Shown piece by piece: positions 1-12,078 of a stretch of 64,000 nt of DNA. The notes beneath the pieces were generated by a model, which saw nothing but the letters and a program-made list of their open reading frames with translations, ran no database searches and was not told the origin of the DNA. The stretch covers positions 496,001-560,000 of the forward strand of contig JAALGZ010000001.1 of assembly GCA_015227615.1 (NCBI GenBank), read 5' to 3'. The DNA is from Labyrinthula sp. Ha. Taxonomy: Eukaryota > Sar > Bigyra > Labyrinthulida > Labyrinthulaceae. Position 1 is the stretch's first letter; the number at the start of each line of letters is the position of its first letter. Made by a program: the position numbers and the translations under genes.

Positions 1-69
1 CTCAAATATTCCTAAAAGAAAAAAGTCTAAACACACCTTTCTGTATATACCATGGGCAAGATATTGTTA

Positions 70-1710
70 TCAAATAGCATTATCCTTAGTACTGTCTTCG
101 AATTTGTTGCCTATGCCTACCACACAACAGGTAATGTCATCTCGCCTTCCTTCACCAGACATTCCCCAGCGATAAGAGCAGCGCTTCACAATTTCTTCAC
201 TTGCTACCTTAGGGTCTGGGTTGGTCAGTGCAATGGCGGCGCACTCTTCGTTAGTCATCATATCCCAGACCCCGTCGCTAGCTAGAATAATAGCTTGCTC
301 CTTTCCACTGTTCACCTTGTCATCGATTGAAGTTTGTACAAACTCTGGATCTGCTGAGACACCAAGATTTCGGTGAGCATCCATATCTCCAATTGACCGA
401 GTGAACAAGACACCATAGACTATTTCACCTGACGGCAAGACACGACAAATGTAGACCTTTCCCTTATTCTCTTCTTTATCGGGGCTGGCTGTTTCAGCTC
501 CATTTGCATTGACTCTTCCGGATCGTACCCCTCTTAGGGTTTCCTCATCTAACAGCCTTGCCTTTGACTGTAGAATTCGTTCCCGTTCGTCTGGTCTTTC
601 TGGTTTATGATCTTCAGACAGTTGATCTACTTTAAAATTTTCATCGTCAATTTTTGTAGCTAATATAGCTCTGGAATCACCAACATTGGCAGTAATAATC
701 CTATCTCCATCTAAGAGGACAACAATAGCAGTAGTTCCGCTGACGATTGGATCCACGATGCCTTTCTTATACTTTCCCTTGGTTTCACCAAATTTTCGAT
801 GTAAATACCTAAGAGTGTGATGCAACAGCTTTTCCGGTGCATCATCAGGATGTTGCCTCATTGCAATCCTGTACATCTTCAATATTTCTTTTCTGCAAAA
901 ATGTGATGCATGCTCGCCAAAAGGTCCATGTCCATCAAATACGCCAAAAATAGCTCTTTCCGGATACTTCTTCGTTCGAACAATTGCAACTGAGTCTTGA
1001 TTAGGTTTGTCAATTGCAGGTCCAAGTCCATTGGCACTCTTGCCAGCGAGACTCTTATAAGCATATGTAATTTTTACAGTGGGTTTTAGAGATGACTCTT
1101 TATTAAGATGGAGGCGAAATGAAACGGGTTTTGAGAGTTCAGGCGCATAAATAATTTCATCGCCCAGTTTATAGGATCTGTCCATTTTCGCATACGTTGG
1201 ATGATCCCAGTTTTCTTCCAGCTCCTCTTCGTCCAGCTTTGCAGGTTCAATCTTGTTCTGAGGAGGTACGTCTGTTGATTCCTTAGGTTCATCTACCTTA
1301 GCAACAACAGGCTCCACATTAACTTCACTTTCTTCTTCATCTTCACCCTCGGAAAGTCCAAGACCCTCCATCCCTTCCTCGAGAAATTCCTGTATTTCTT
1401 GGGCATCACCAGATAACTTTTTCGTCGGATCCTGACCTTCCTGAAATGCAAAACTTTTTCCTTTTGTCACTTGAAGTCCTCCTCCCTCTGTTTCTGGTGG
1501 TGGTTCAGCCGGAACTAATTTCTCTTGATGTTTAGCTTCAAGCACAAAACTGTCTCCTTTTTCCCTTACAGAAGTTTCTGGTTTTTCTTCTTTGATCGAA
1601 TTAGTTACCTTTACAGGAGCTGGTGCCTCGGACTCAACTGTAAGCACATTGGTTTGAATCGGTGTTTGGGGGGAGCGATCCTTCGCTTTGCCTCCAAAGC
1701 AGTTTCCCAT
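70..1710 (-). CDS. PP2C-family Ser/Thr protein phosphatase, probably N-myristoylated
   Basis: A 546-residue single-exon gene from ATG to TGA. The catalytic PP2C (PPM) domain spans about residues 215-535 and carries the family's metal-binding and core motifs: DGHG at 259-262, ANVGDSRA at 341-348, TRSIGD at 437-442, ASDGVWD at 477-483 and RRDDIT at 522-527. PPM enzymes are Mg/Mn-dependent phosphoserine/threonine phosphatases. The protein starts MGNCFGG, a good N-myristoylation context (Gly2) with Cys4 available for palmitoylation, so I infer membrane attachment. Residues 10-200 are a low-complexity, Glu/Pro/Lys-rich extension with acidic runs (115-135, 160-167), probably disordered or regulatory. 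The segment 385-425 inside the domain is longer than usual. The domain call is secure; substrate and location are inferred. The next gene upstream is more than 3 kb away. Confidence 0.95.
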   Translation of the reverse strand: MGNCFGGKAKDRSPQTPIQTNVLTVESEAPAPVKVTNSIKEEKPETSVREKGDSFVLEAKHQEKLVPAEPPPETEGGGLQVTKGKSFAFQEGQDPTKKLSGDAQEIQEFLEEGMEGLGLSEGEDEEESEVNVEPVVAKVDEPKESTDVPPQNKIEPAKLDEEELEENWDHPTYAKMDRSYKLGDEIIYAPELSKPVSFRLHLNKESSLKPTVKITYAYKSLAGKSANGLGPAIDKPNQDSVAIVRTKKYPERAIFGVFDGHGPFGEHASHFCRKEILKMYRIAMRQHPDDAPEKLLHHTLRYLHRKFGETKGKYKKGIVDPIVSGTTAIVVLLDGDRIITANVGDSRAILATKIDDENFKVDQLSEDHKPERPDERERILQSKARLLDEETLRGVRSGRVNANGAETASPDKEENKGKVYICRVLPSGEIVYGVLFTRSIGDMDAHRNLGVSADPEFVQTSIDDKVNSGKEQAIILASDGVWDMMTNEECAAIALTNPDPKVASEEIVKRCSYRWGMSGEGRRDDITCCVVGIGNKFEDSTKDNAI

Positions 1711-4700
1711 TGTTTAATCTATACTTTTGTTGATTAAATTTTTGGGCAATTAAACTGACTCTTCTTATAATAGCTGGAACGACTTGATACAGTTTATTAC
1801 GAATCAGAAGTTGAATATATAAAAAAGACATAAATTTATCAATTGGGATTAAATAATTATAATTAGAAGTTTTCATTTAAGATTGTATTTAAGATAAAAT
1901 GTTGCCTTCTTTTCTTTTCTCCGTACACCTCGAAAGGCTGTTAATGAGGAAACCTGATTCTTCATAAAAGAAAAACATTAGAAACAATGAACTTTGAAAG
2001 TATCTAGTTCTAGAGTTAATTGCGAGTTTTTTTTTCTTTTTTATTATTATTTTTTAACAAAGCTTATAAGTAACTTCAGCATTCTAAAGGTAAAATCCTT
2101 AAGCGGCTTTTATTTTGTTGGTACTTGGTTTCGTCAGCCATTATTCAAGGTAAGGTGTCACATATATAATTAGTACATTGAGACCAGCCATTTCTCGTTA
2201 CAGGGAACAGGTACAGCTTTTTTTTCTTTTTTTGCAAGAGAACTTCAGCATGTATGTTTTAATGTTTTTGCTAGCTCAGTTAAATACATTCTTGTTAATG
2301 AAGGTTAGTTTAATACATCTGATCTAAGTACGAAATAAATAAAAGGTTTATTTTCGCACAATTACCTTTATCATCCCTTATATGCTTTAACTAATCCAGT
2401 TGCATTACGCCCTCTTTCCTTATCTTCCTAACCCAGGTAACTAAGAGAAACGTATAATCCTCAATTTCACTGAACATAATCAAACTTAGGGAGTTAGCAT
2501 AGTTTTCCTTTTGGCGTTGGACTAAACTTACTCCAAATAGTATTCTCTTTCTAATAGCCACCAAGACGACACGACTATTGTTCTCATTCTCAACCATGTT
2601 CAAGTTGCACAGGCTTGTCGCACTTGGAGCCAAAATCTCCTACGAAATATAAAATTCATTAAGTTTACAAATTGATGGTTTATATCCTGGAAAGGTAATA
2701 AGCATAAAAGACTAATTTGTTCTGGGTGCAGTCCGCATTTCTCAGTCAAGCAAGTATGATGTAGCTTAATTAATTAAGGAACAGCTGAGTCGTAGATATG
2801 ACATACTCTGTTCTTAACAGTAATGGATTTAAAAAAGTGTGTGGTTACTGCATTGATTATAACCTTGTCCAAATGTATTGAATCTACTAATCCTAAACTA
2901 TCAACGAGGAAGGTTCTAAAGATTTTAACTTCTTTTAAGTACTTTAGAGCTCAAATGGGCTCAGGTTCTATTGTCCCTGTACAGATAGGGCGCAAATACT
3001 CTGATGCGCTTAAATTCTCTTATTTAGAAACATGGATTGTCCTCCGAAAAGTTGCTAAAATAGTTAACTGAAGCTATTTTGTTTCTGCATAAACCTACTT
3101 AACTTACGAGATGAGTATATTCAGCAGTATGAAATCCTATTCATCATAACTGTTCGTCGTTCATATCTGACTTCACAAATTTGAGCTACTCCCGATAGAT
3201 GAGGTAAAAAGCTAGCAGAGTTTAAACTAACCTTATGAGTTGGCAATTAAAATGTTCGAGTCTCTAAGAATCAAAAACTCAGTTATTTTAAAAGTAAGAC
3301 CTACTCCGTAATTATTCTTTGCAAAGCTCTGATGGCTATACCCAGGTGTCTAAAGATGTAGCTCCTGCTCTTCAATATATAGTTCCTCTTGGTAAAATCT
3401 GTTCATTTCTCTAAACATTTTTTCCTGTGATCTAGCATCTTGGTCCACAACGTTAACGGGAACAATAATCTAGGTCTCTAGGTTCTTGGCTAATAATTCA
3501 TAGCTTTGCAGGTATCTGTGAAAATTGTGATGAAATTAGTATAGTCTGTCACATACATCTATAAACCAAAATACATTTGTTGATAATTTGTTGATAAACT
3601 TTATAGCTATTTTTTTTCCTTAACTTAAAAATTATATTTCTCCTACTATTTTGTTTGATTATTAATAATCATTGTTTACTAGTACAGATTTGAAACGAAT
3701 GTCTTTGGGCCAAGTAACCAGGAAATCTGTATTTTATTCTGCCACCGTATGAAATTCTTCAAAATACGGGCTATCTAGCCAAATTATGTCTTATTACCGG
3801 GGATTTTCTCGAGCCAGATGGCCTTTCCAATATGGATTTTCGTGCTGTGCATAAATAAATTATGTTTTCTTGGGTCGTTGAGCTCAAAGTGGTATGGTCT
3901 AACTTATTATTGATAATCAATTGATAGTCAAAATAGAGCCCAAACATTTAATAAGAATGAAAAACCAAAATTCTCTTATTGATAATCAGTGTCAAAGCAA
4001 TTATCAAATAATTAATCATAATTCTCATCAAATCCAATCCCTAATTGCGACTACCCGTTGTGCTTCTACTTCTATGCATGTTATTCTGTAGATGCTCCAT
4101 AGAACCTACAGCTAAGCCAGCTTTATCTATATTGTTGTCTGATGTCTTTTTTCTGCACCATCAGGACCGGAGCATAGATTTTGGCCTGGTTTTCAGACGT
4201 TGTAGCTCTGCGCAATTTGAAACTTTTCTCCAGGAGTCAGTAGCAATCACATAAACACTATTGAAAACAGAACTGTGACTTCTTCTTGTAGCTGGTAAAC
4301 ATTACATTGCGTGCAAAGCAAATTTTATGTACTCTTCAGGTTACCAAATCAAACGTACGGAGAAAGTTCAAATGATAAAGAAAATTGATAATTTTTAGAT
4401 CAAGTGCGCGAGGTACATCAGTGCAGAGGAAGTTTCAACTAAGATTTTCACGTTGCAATTAGAAAAATGAGTATTTAAAAAAATTATATCGAGTAAAATG
4501 GAATTAAGCTATAATCGTTCTGCTTCTATCCAGTTCCTCAATACCTCACATGAATATTCGCATTCAAGAAATAATAAAACCAACCAACTGATTTTAACCA
4601 ATTCATGACATGATCTTCAACAACCAGCTGTGTTGTCTAGGGCACCAAAGGCAAACTTTTAACAGGATCAAACCAACTCTTCAGCTTTAAACCATGAGGT

Positions 4701-4980
4701 CTACTTTTAGAGCAAATTATCTTCGACTACTGGAAAGAACGATTAAGAATAGTTGGCTTTGACACTGAAGGACTTGGACGGAAAACTATACGTAGTGTCC
4801 AAATTGAACACCAGCATGGCATTACTATATAGCCTCTCCTAAAATTGCGTATACCAAACAACATCTTTGGGAAATATCCCACTCTGCAAAAACTTTAATG
4901 CATTAACAAAAAACAAGTACTATTCACTCCCTAATACTAGAAGCAGGTACCAAAATAATCAACAAACATGTCCAAATGTT
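1711..4980. other. AT-rich intergenic region, no gene seen
   Basis: About 3.3 kb between two minus-strand genes. Only short open frames that look like chance are present. It holds T-rich tracts (around 2025-2055 and 2217-2235) and copy A of a dispersed repeat near 3640-3960. I see no RNA gene here. Confidence 0.6.
3640..3960 (+). repeat. Dispersed repeat family, copy A
   Basis: This stretch resembles segments near 9690 and 37900, and the reverse complement of a segment near 46815. Shared landmarks in order are a TAATCATTG block (3666-3674), GGGCCAAG (3708-3715), CACCGTATG (3743-3751) and an ATCTAGCC block (3773-3780). They are followed by an AT-rich tract with TGATAATCAATTGATAG (3910-3926). 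It has no coding capacity. I infer an old non-autonomous transposon family; the ends are not defined. Confidence 0.5.
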
Positions 4981-5679
4981 TCATTTGAATACACCTATTT
5001 TCTTAAGTTTTTGCCTTTCGTTTAGAGCAGCAATGAGAAAAATCATTCCAAACGAGCCAAAAACGGAGCTTATTGCTATCAAAGTTAACTCTTGCAAAAC
5101 TTCTTCATCTTTCTCTAAAACTTCTTCAAAAACACACTCCGCTCGACAAAGAAAATGCCTAAGCAAGTCAGGATTGTTGTTATTCCATCTATTATTTACC
5201 AGCAAGTATTCCACTACAGTTTCGCCTTCTTGATTATCGGGTTGCGCCACACCTCCATTCAACCAAGGAAAGTTACCTTGTCCTACATCGAGAAAAGAAT
5301 TATCATCATACCCATCAAGGAATGAGTAAGAGCCAGTATTATTCAATGATGAATTTATATCTTCATCAACCACCACACCGATATAAAAGGTATCTAGAAC
5401 TTTCCCTTCTTCTCCTAAGGTTTCTAACAAAGCTACAATAAGTTCATGTTCTAAGATTGAGCGAACACTTGCTAGAGTACCAGAAATTGATTGACAAATT
5501 TCTGCTCCTTGAGTGAAGTTTGATTTAGTTCCGCCAAAATATACGAACTCGAATCCAGTTTCATTCCCTTCTTGATCTTCCTGACAAAGAGACCTTCCAA
5601 AAATTTCCTGGCTTCCGGTCGACCAAAAGCACATCAAGAGCAACAAGACACATACCTTAAACCCACCCATATATCCCAT
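4981..5679 (-). CDS. Secreted/membrane C-type-lectin-like protein
   Basis: A 232-residue single-exon gene. Residues 1-23 form a hydrophobic signal peptide ending near TGSQ. The body, about residues 30-185, looks like a C-type lectin domain: a segment with EICQSISGTLASVRS (about 60-75), then a Gly/Asp/Asn-rich central part with WLNGGVAQPDNQEGE (about 140-153), then NNRWNNNNPDLLRHFLC with a terminal Cys pair. QPDN resembles the QPD/EPN sugar and calcium motif of the family, but the WND motif is not clean. A hydrophobic segment at about 200-220 (LIAISSVFGSFGMIFLIAAL) followed by a short basic tail suggests a type I membrane protein. Several N-glycosylation sequons lie in the ectodomain. Family assignment is moderate; the ligand is unknown. 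Confidence 0.65.
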   Translation of the reverse strand: MGYMGGFKVCVLLLLMCFWSTGSQEIFGRSLCQEDQEGNETGFEFVYFGGTKSNFTQGAEICQSISGTLASVRSILEHELIVALLETLGEEGKVLDTFYIGVVVDEDINSSLNNTGSYSFLDGYDDNSFLDVGQGNFPWLNGGVAQPDNQEGETVVEYLLVNNRWNNNNPDLLRHFLCRAECVFEEVLEKDEEVLQELTLIAISSVFGSFGMIFLIAALNERQKLKKIGVFK

Positions 5680-6731
5680 AACTATTAAGTATATATTCCT
5701 CCAAACTTCCTATAAAATTACTCAATGCTACTATCTATTTTCTGCTAAGAACTGTCTGAGATTTCTTTGTCCACTGGGTGTTTCCCTGTATGAAGTTAGG
5801 ATTATGTTCTTAGATCTTGCGTGTCACAGTCATATATCCGGTAATGCACCGTTGACTTCAGAAAATGTTAGAGATGGATAATTATTGAGCTGAAATTCCA
5901 TAAGATGACACAATGGGCGAATTAAAAAGACCTGGGAAGTTGCGAGCGCCCAATCGAGTAACATTTCGTATTAAAAACAGAGTTAGATTTAGACAGCACA
6001 TACTGCATACCTAGTTAAATATGCTATGTATTTAGTAATTAGATAGTCCCTGGCCCGAAACTGTAGTAGTGAAAATTCCTTGCACGACGCGGCCTTTTCA
6101 CTTTTCCCAAATTGAAGTGTATAGAGGTGTTAACTCTACTCAGTTTCTAAGAGAAACTTCCATATTGGGCAATTCTAACCAGTATGAAGAGAACCTAGTC
6201 TATTTTTTTCTCTTCACCCACTGCTCCTGTACTTTCCTTTATATATTGAACAAGCTCTTTAATTTTCTTGAAATTAAACGTCCAGAAATTAACGGCACAA
6301 GAAAGCTTCCCTATCTTCACAACCAGTATTCAAATGTCAACGAAAGTTTGATCTTAGCTTATCTGCAGAATAACTTATTCCTTTAGTTTATCTTATCATT
6401 GTCTTATAAAATTCTACATTCTTAACAGCTTCGTTAATACTCTGCCGCTCTAGTTTGGGGGCATAGATGAGTCTGCCTTATCGGCATAGCACATTTTGTA
6501 ATATTTATTTTGGGCTTAAACCAAATTCAAAAACAAGAAAGAAAAAAGTGTAACCGTCAAAATAAAGTATCTTGATAGCTCTCCTTGCACGCAGCATAAA
6601 GAAGCACCAACTCTTTTGTAAAATCGGTCAACGCATATATATTTCATTTTTTGCCACTTTGTTGGAGAAAACAAATAGATCATCAGAAGTTACTGCGCTT
6701 TATAACAAATTAAGAGTTTATAACTAGAATC
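5680..6731. other. Intergenic region with shared upstream sequence
   Basis: About 1.05 kb between divergently transcribed genes (lectin-like on minus, CDC6/ORC1-like on plus), so both promoters should lie here. A 105-codon open frame at 6069-6386 shows no recognisable domain and is within chance expectation for this base composition. Confidence 0.5.
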
Positions 6732-7991
6732 ATGGCAATTTTGAAGCATAACAAGTCCCAACCAAACAACCAAAGTTTAAAAAAACTCACTAGGATGCTT
6801 CTGGGTACTTGTTTATTGGGTCGTGAGAAAGAGTCCCAGGCTTTGTATAGTGCCATCCTAGGATTCATGAAATTGCGCCAAACGTCGTCCTTGAGTCTTT
6901 TTGGCTCGCCAGGTGTTGGTAAGTCAGAAACAATAAATATTGTCTTAAAGATACTATCTAAGTCGGAAAAACTTTTTGAAAAATGCTTTGGATGCGGCAT
7001 AAAGGTACCATCTTTGTAGTTCCGTTTAATCTCTTAGATCTCGAAGTTTCATGGGAATGAGTTTTTTACGGTTAAGCGGTTCTATGAAGCACTGGCAGAA
7101 AAAGTGATCGGAACTTCACAAAGCTGTATAAAGAAGAATAAAGAAATTGTGGAGGAAGCCTTTAGGAAACAAAATGTGTGTCAAATAATTTTCTTGGAAG
7201 AGCTTGACATGATGCTTAATAAGACCTGCCTCAAACCTGCTGTTAAGTGGATTGTAGATTTGTGCAATGATGAAAACAGCTTTTTTGTATTTATTGCGAC
7301 TGAGAACAGATATTCAAAGAAGTGCAGGTTCACTTATACATTCTCTCCGTATAATCAGGTTGATCTTTGTAAGATTGGAAAGGGTTATATCCGCAAGAGA
7401 TATCCACTCATGCAAATGGACGAAGCCCCTTTGATGTTTTTGTGTAAAAGAGTTGCTTCTCATTCAGGCGATTGCCGTTCCCTATTCTCTTTTATTAATA
7501 TTCTATCTGAACTAAAGCGAAGAATCACAATGAAAGATGTTTCCATCGCAAAACAGCTAACCCTAAGCAAGAGGTTACGGAAGATATCAGAACGCAATCG
7601 ACTCTTACTTTCTTTTATCACCATGCATTTGGAAGAAACTGCTAACAGCAGGATTGAACTGAGACAGAATATCTTCGTTGAGGGCCCTGCTCGAACGTTC
7701 TTGAGGAGGAAAATTGAAGAATACTCTGAAGCACTTGGTTTCGATGAGTACGATGAGTTCAGTGATGAAGAATTTACCGGAATGCTTATTCGGTTTGAGC
7801 ATATTGGTGTCATAGAAGAGCAAACATTTAAGGGCTCTAGAATACAAACCATAGCGGATCTTAGAAATGACAAGTTATATGTGTTATGTTACAGTCTTGA
7901 ACACTGTAAAGCTGTTTGCTCTGAAAATAGTTGCTGCAAAGCAATTTTAGATAAAGTTGGCAAGGACAAAATACCAAACCTATATCAATAG
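6732..7991 (+). CDS. CDC6/ORC1-like AAA+ ATPase, two exons
   Basis: Exon 1 is 6732-7004 and exon 2 is 7038-7991, joined in phase 0 across a 33-nt GT...TAG intron, giving 408 residues. Walker A is GSPGVGKS (58-65). The Walker B region reads IIFLEELDMM (about 141-150), with Glu at the position where DExD is usual. Sensor 1 is FVFIATEN (about 174-181). A CDC6-type lid follows with VASHSGDCRSLFSF. The C-terminal third (about 275-400) fits a winged-helix region. ORC1/CDC6 proteins load the MCM helicase at replication origins in the nucleus. There is no BAH or long N-terminal extension, so by length it is closer to CDC6 or a short ORC1 than to full ORC1. The start is the first ATG in frame and sits about 26 residues before the conserved core. 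Confidence 0.85.
7005..7037 (+). other. 33-nt spliceosomal intron in the CDC6/ORC1-like gene
   Basis: Starts GTACCA and ends TCTTAG. Without removal the frame stops at 7017-7019. With removal it continues as ISKFHGNEFF and into the Walker B half of the same AAA+ domain. Size and TAG acceptor match the introns at 22453, 22755 and 31480. Confidence 0.85.
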
Positions 7992-10900
7992 AAGCCAACT
8001 ACTACATGTGATATAGTTATATAGTATGTAGCTTTCTTATTTTTCCTTATTTTTCTTAACTCTTTTCTTCTCTCAAATTTTCTGTTTCAGCATTTCATGT
8101 AGAAAACAGGTTTCTTGTGTTGTGATGTTGTGGATGACTATTATCGATGATGCATGGAGGAAAAGTGTACAGTTCCTACTGCATCTAAAATGCCTTATTG
8201 TTGGGCTGTGCTAGATTATCTTCCTTACCTGTATAATCACAGACACGTGTTAGTTCTTATCGGCAACCAATCCAGAAATCTAAAAGAGCCTTTCTGGTAC
8301 TCATCGGGAAAAGAAAGCATTCTTTGAGCAACAGAGCCCCTTCTTGACGCAAAAGATTGCCGACATAATTCACAGTAATAACAGCTACTATGAAGTGCTC
8401 ATGAGCTCATGCCTACCCTCGCTTAGTTGCGTACCAGCTTATTTGCTGCTCATTATGTCCTAGCATTCAAAACGCAAACGCTAGACTGACTAAGCAATAC
8501 GAAATTTTAAAATTTATGTTCATAAGTTGCTAAGGATCTGAGCTAATAGCCCTGGTACTGTTCTAATGCTCCGTTTCATTTAATTGCGCGTGTGAAATAA
8601 ACTCAATGCCTTAGCGGGGCTTAGGGTTTGTCGAATCCCTTGAAGAGTCACAATTCCTGTTTATATCGCTCGTTTGTATTAGAGTCATCCAAACCCTATC
8701 AGTGAGTTTTCAACTATAATATTTAATCGACATTAAATTAAATATTACACCTTGCACATGGAAAAAAATAACAATTTCGCCCATTTTTCGGTTTCTCGAA
8801 GAGAAGACAAGTTAAGCAATTGATGGAAGCGTGCAACATTATTTCTATGATTAATAAAGATGGGTACATGCGCAAGTATGGTAATGGAAAGGAGTTTTTT
8901 TTTTATTCCGCAGCAGAAAATATGGAATTCGAGATGAAAAGGTTAGAATATCATTTGCAAGTCGTAACTCATAAGAGGTGAGAGAACACAAGGCATCCAT
9001 TGACGTGAGATAGCCTACTTTGAAAATGTGTGTTATAAAGAGTGCCCTACCACGAGTTTCACTGAAATTATTGTGACAATGCTCTTATTTAAAAAAAAAT
9101 TGGGCTCTCTTACTCAAAATCATATATAATTTCTTAATTTTATATCAAGAGAGGCATGAGTTAACACATATCGTTGTTTTAGGCGTATTTGAATCATCTA
9201 CACTTCTTATGAGCTTACAAGGAGAAAAATTATTTTTCAGCGAGTTTGGAGTTTGTATTCTGCCTTGGGGAAGTTTAGTTTTTTACAACCCAACGCAGCA
9301 ATGATAAAGTATACATGGATCACTGTCCTGACCTAAGGTGAATACAGCTCATCTCACGATTTACTATCCACCAATGGAAAGACAGACAAACATGGATCTG
9401 AAATAGCTAAAAGCGTTACATTCTTTCGATTTAGCTTATGAATTTGCTAGGTGCTATCAAATGATTGGTGTTTAAGCTGCTTTTTACACATAAGATTTAG
9501 CCTCTTTGATTGTTCTAAATCATTTAACTACAACTATGAAGATTATTTCGCGGATCATGCTATGTAAAGAGCCTGAAAATGCATTACGTATAGGCATCAA
9601 AAGTGATAAAACTCATTAAAAATTATTTAATAAGTATTTTGATTCAGATTATCTATAACAGAAATGCAATCTTGATGCATATCAAATGATTTTAGTTTTT
9701 TTCTAGTATTTTGATGATAATCATTGTAGGTTTGGTCCACATGGGTAAGAAAACAATGTTTAATTTTTACACCGTATGGAGATTCTCCAAATAGGGGAAA
9801 TCTAGCCTATCTGCTCCCTACTGTCTAACTGTTCCCAGAACGTATGGTCATTCTATATTAGTTTTATGCTAAGTGAAATTGAAGAAACTATATCTACTCT
9901 TCCAAGGTCATGTGGCTAAACCTCAAAATTATGATCAATTGACTATTGACAATCAATTAAATTGATTTTTCCAATATTAATACTTAACAATAAGAAAAAT
10001 AAAGGTAAGGAATTCATTGTTAAAATATCAACAAAACATACAGGACTCCTACTTAAATAATACTGAATCAATCTTTCCTTTATATGTTCTCCATTCTTCA
10101 CATATTTTTTTGGCTTGCAAGATACTTTATCCACCTACTGCTTATTGAAATTCTTGAGTGTTTATCTTTTTGCTGTTATTGTTATAAGAGCATTGCCTAA
10201 GTAAAAACTATTTTGAATCTTCGCTCCACTGGAATAGTAGTACCTTAACCACGTAGCCAGTATAACAACAATTCTATATTTATTTTCATACGAGTATCAA
10301 GAGTATTCACACAAACCGTAGTGAATTGTAGAATTAGAAGGAAAGATATCTCAGACCCACACGGAGAGCACTCTCCGACTATATGGATTATTAAAGTTAC
10401 TCTCTCTCCCTTAAGTATTATCACTTAAATCTAAAAGATTTTGTATATACCTTTCCGTGAAAATTCTCATTTAGAGAAAATAGAAATTAAAATTAAACCT
10501 TCAAAGAGACATTCGGAGACCGTGCAAAACTCAACCGTGCATCATCTCACATTATTATAGAGTTGCAATGTATCCAATGCGCAACACAGTTTTGGATCGG
10601 GCGTACTAAGGATACAAATAGTAGGAACTTTTCCTGTTGTATTTGAGCTAGCGAGGCCTAAGTTCTATACGAGAAGATTTTCTCTGGACGAAATTGCGTT
10701 TCAAGAAGCAAATCAACCATTCGAGTTATTAAGTTTTGTGTCTACCGTACTTGGAAGTGTAGTGATTTCCAATTGGATTAAAACACGTTTCGTCACTGTT
10801 TATTAGACTCTGCTTTTCAGAAAAACACTTTGGGCTGAAAATAGTGGTTTTTGGTGAAATTAACATATGAAGGAGTAATTGAGGGTTCGCGTCTCAAGAT

Positions 10901-11756
10901 GCATAACCCTCTTAGACGTATTTACTTTTTTTCTACCATGTTACCTATTTTTTACACTTTCTCTGCTTGGAGGTTTTGTCGACTGCTACTGCTTTTCATC
11001 CTCGATTTCCTAATAATGTTCTTTGCGAGGACTTACCCATTAAATTTGTTGTAACATACCAAAACATTGATATACTTAACTTCACCTATGTTAGTTTGCT
11101 CAATCAACTCAGAAAAACTAAGAACCATAACAAACAAATTTGGACAATATAACAAAATCTAAACTCTGTTTTTCAGTTGATTAACGCTACCCTAATATAT
11201 GAAAGTTTTAGAATATTAAGTTTGTCTCTACATTATTGCCAACTAAGGAAACCGTTCAGTGGCCATCCAAATATAGTTCTTATTGAAAGGAAAGAAAGAC
11301 TTTCTATAATCTATGGAGATAGACATTTTCATTGGCTTGACTGAGGTGTTGCCGCATTTCAAAATTGGAACAACTTACTTCGCAATTGAAGCAAAGCTTT
11401 CATTCTTTTGAATCATGCCATTAACCCAAGGTTCAAAATACATTGTATTAAGGTACACATTCCTAAGCTACTGAGCCTTCCAATTACTGATCGTATGATA
11501 ATAAGTGAATTATCAATTGCATAATTTCAAAAGCCTTTTAGGTGAAGACAGTGTCTTAGAATGACTAGTTTCGAGATTAAGCTGCTATCCCAGTTTGTGG
11601 GCTACGATAGTTAAGAAACTATACATTTTCTACCACACAAAGTTCCAGTACCCATTGAAGTCGAACAAGGTAATTCTTGAAAACTGAAGGAATTTTGGTA
11701 GTTTAATCCTTTCCAAGAAGCAACGGTACATCTGAAAAACTGGAATAGTATTAATC
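7992..11756. other. AT-rich intergenic region, no gene seen
   Basis: About 3.8 kb without a convincing gene. It contains dispersed-repeat copy B (9690-10020) and a short GC-rich hairpin at 10361-10376 (CGGAGAG / CTCTCCG, 2-nt loop). Open frames of 61-67 codons here look like chance. Confidence 0.55.
9690..10020 (+). repeat. Dispersed repeat family, copy B
   Basis: The best preserved block is 9715-9800. It has GATAATCATTG, then GGTCCACATGGG, an A-rich stretch, CACCGTATGGA (9770-9780), GATTCTCC and AATCTAGCC. Copy C (37929-37995) matches it block by block with few gaps, and copy A shares the same order. The AT-rich tail near 9930-9960 (GATCAATTGACTATTGAC) resembles the inverse of the tail of copy A. 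Confidence 0.55.
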
Positions 11757-11779
11757 TACGCTGGCGTAATTTACGCCAC
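11757..11779. repeat. Left short inverted repeat of the MULE-like element
   Basis: A 23-bp sequence with the near-palindromic core GGCGTAATTTACGCC. Its exact reverse complement lies at 14817-14839. Similarity continues inward for about 11 more bases (8 match), including CC.TTAG. Together the two copies bracket the decayed transposase. No clear target-site duplication is visible, so the outer boundary is uncertain. Confidence 0.65.
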
Positions 11780-11870
11780 TCTACCATTAGTACGAATAGC
11801 ACAATTGCCCAGAATGAAAAATCAAAAACCAACAATTACAATTAAAATTACAAATGGATAATAAATATCC

Positions 11871-12078
11871 GAGGAAGCTCAAGGATTGACCAAGTGAAGA
11901 AGAAAACCTAAACCTATGCATTCATATTAATCAGTTACGCACATAGTTCAAGCTGAAGACATTGAAATGGAAATTCAAATAAATTTCGAAGATTTAGAAG
12001 TTTCAACAAACGGATTTACAAAGAAAACAGTTACACCAGAGGAACCCAAAGGATTGACTAGGTGAAGAAGAAAACAAT
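11871..12078 (+). repeat. Pair of about 40-bp imperfect direct repeats
   Basis: Copies at 11871-11910 and 12039-12078 share GAGGAA, AAGGATTGAC and GTGAAGAAGAAAAC in the same order, 168 bp apart. The second copy begins CAGAGGAACC, which also occurs inverted beside the right inverted repeat (about 14845-14855). They are probably part of the transposon's terminal structure. Confidence 0.55.
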
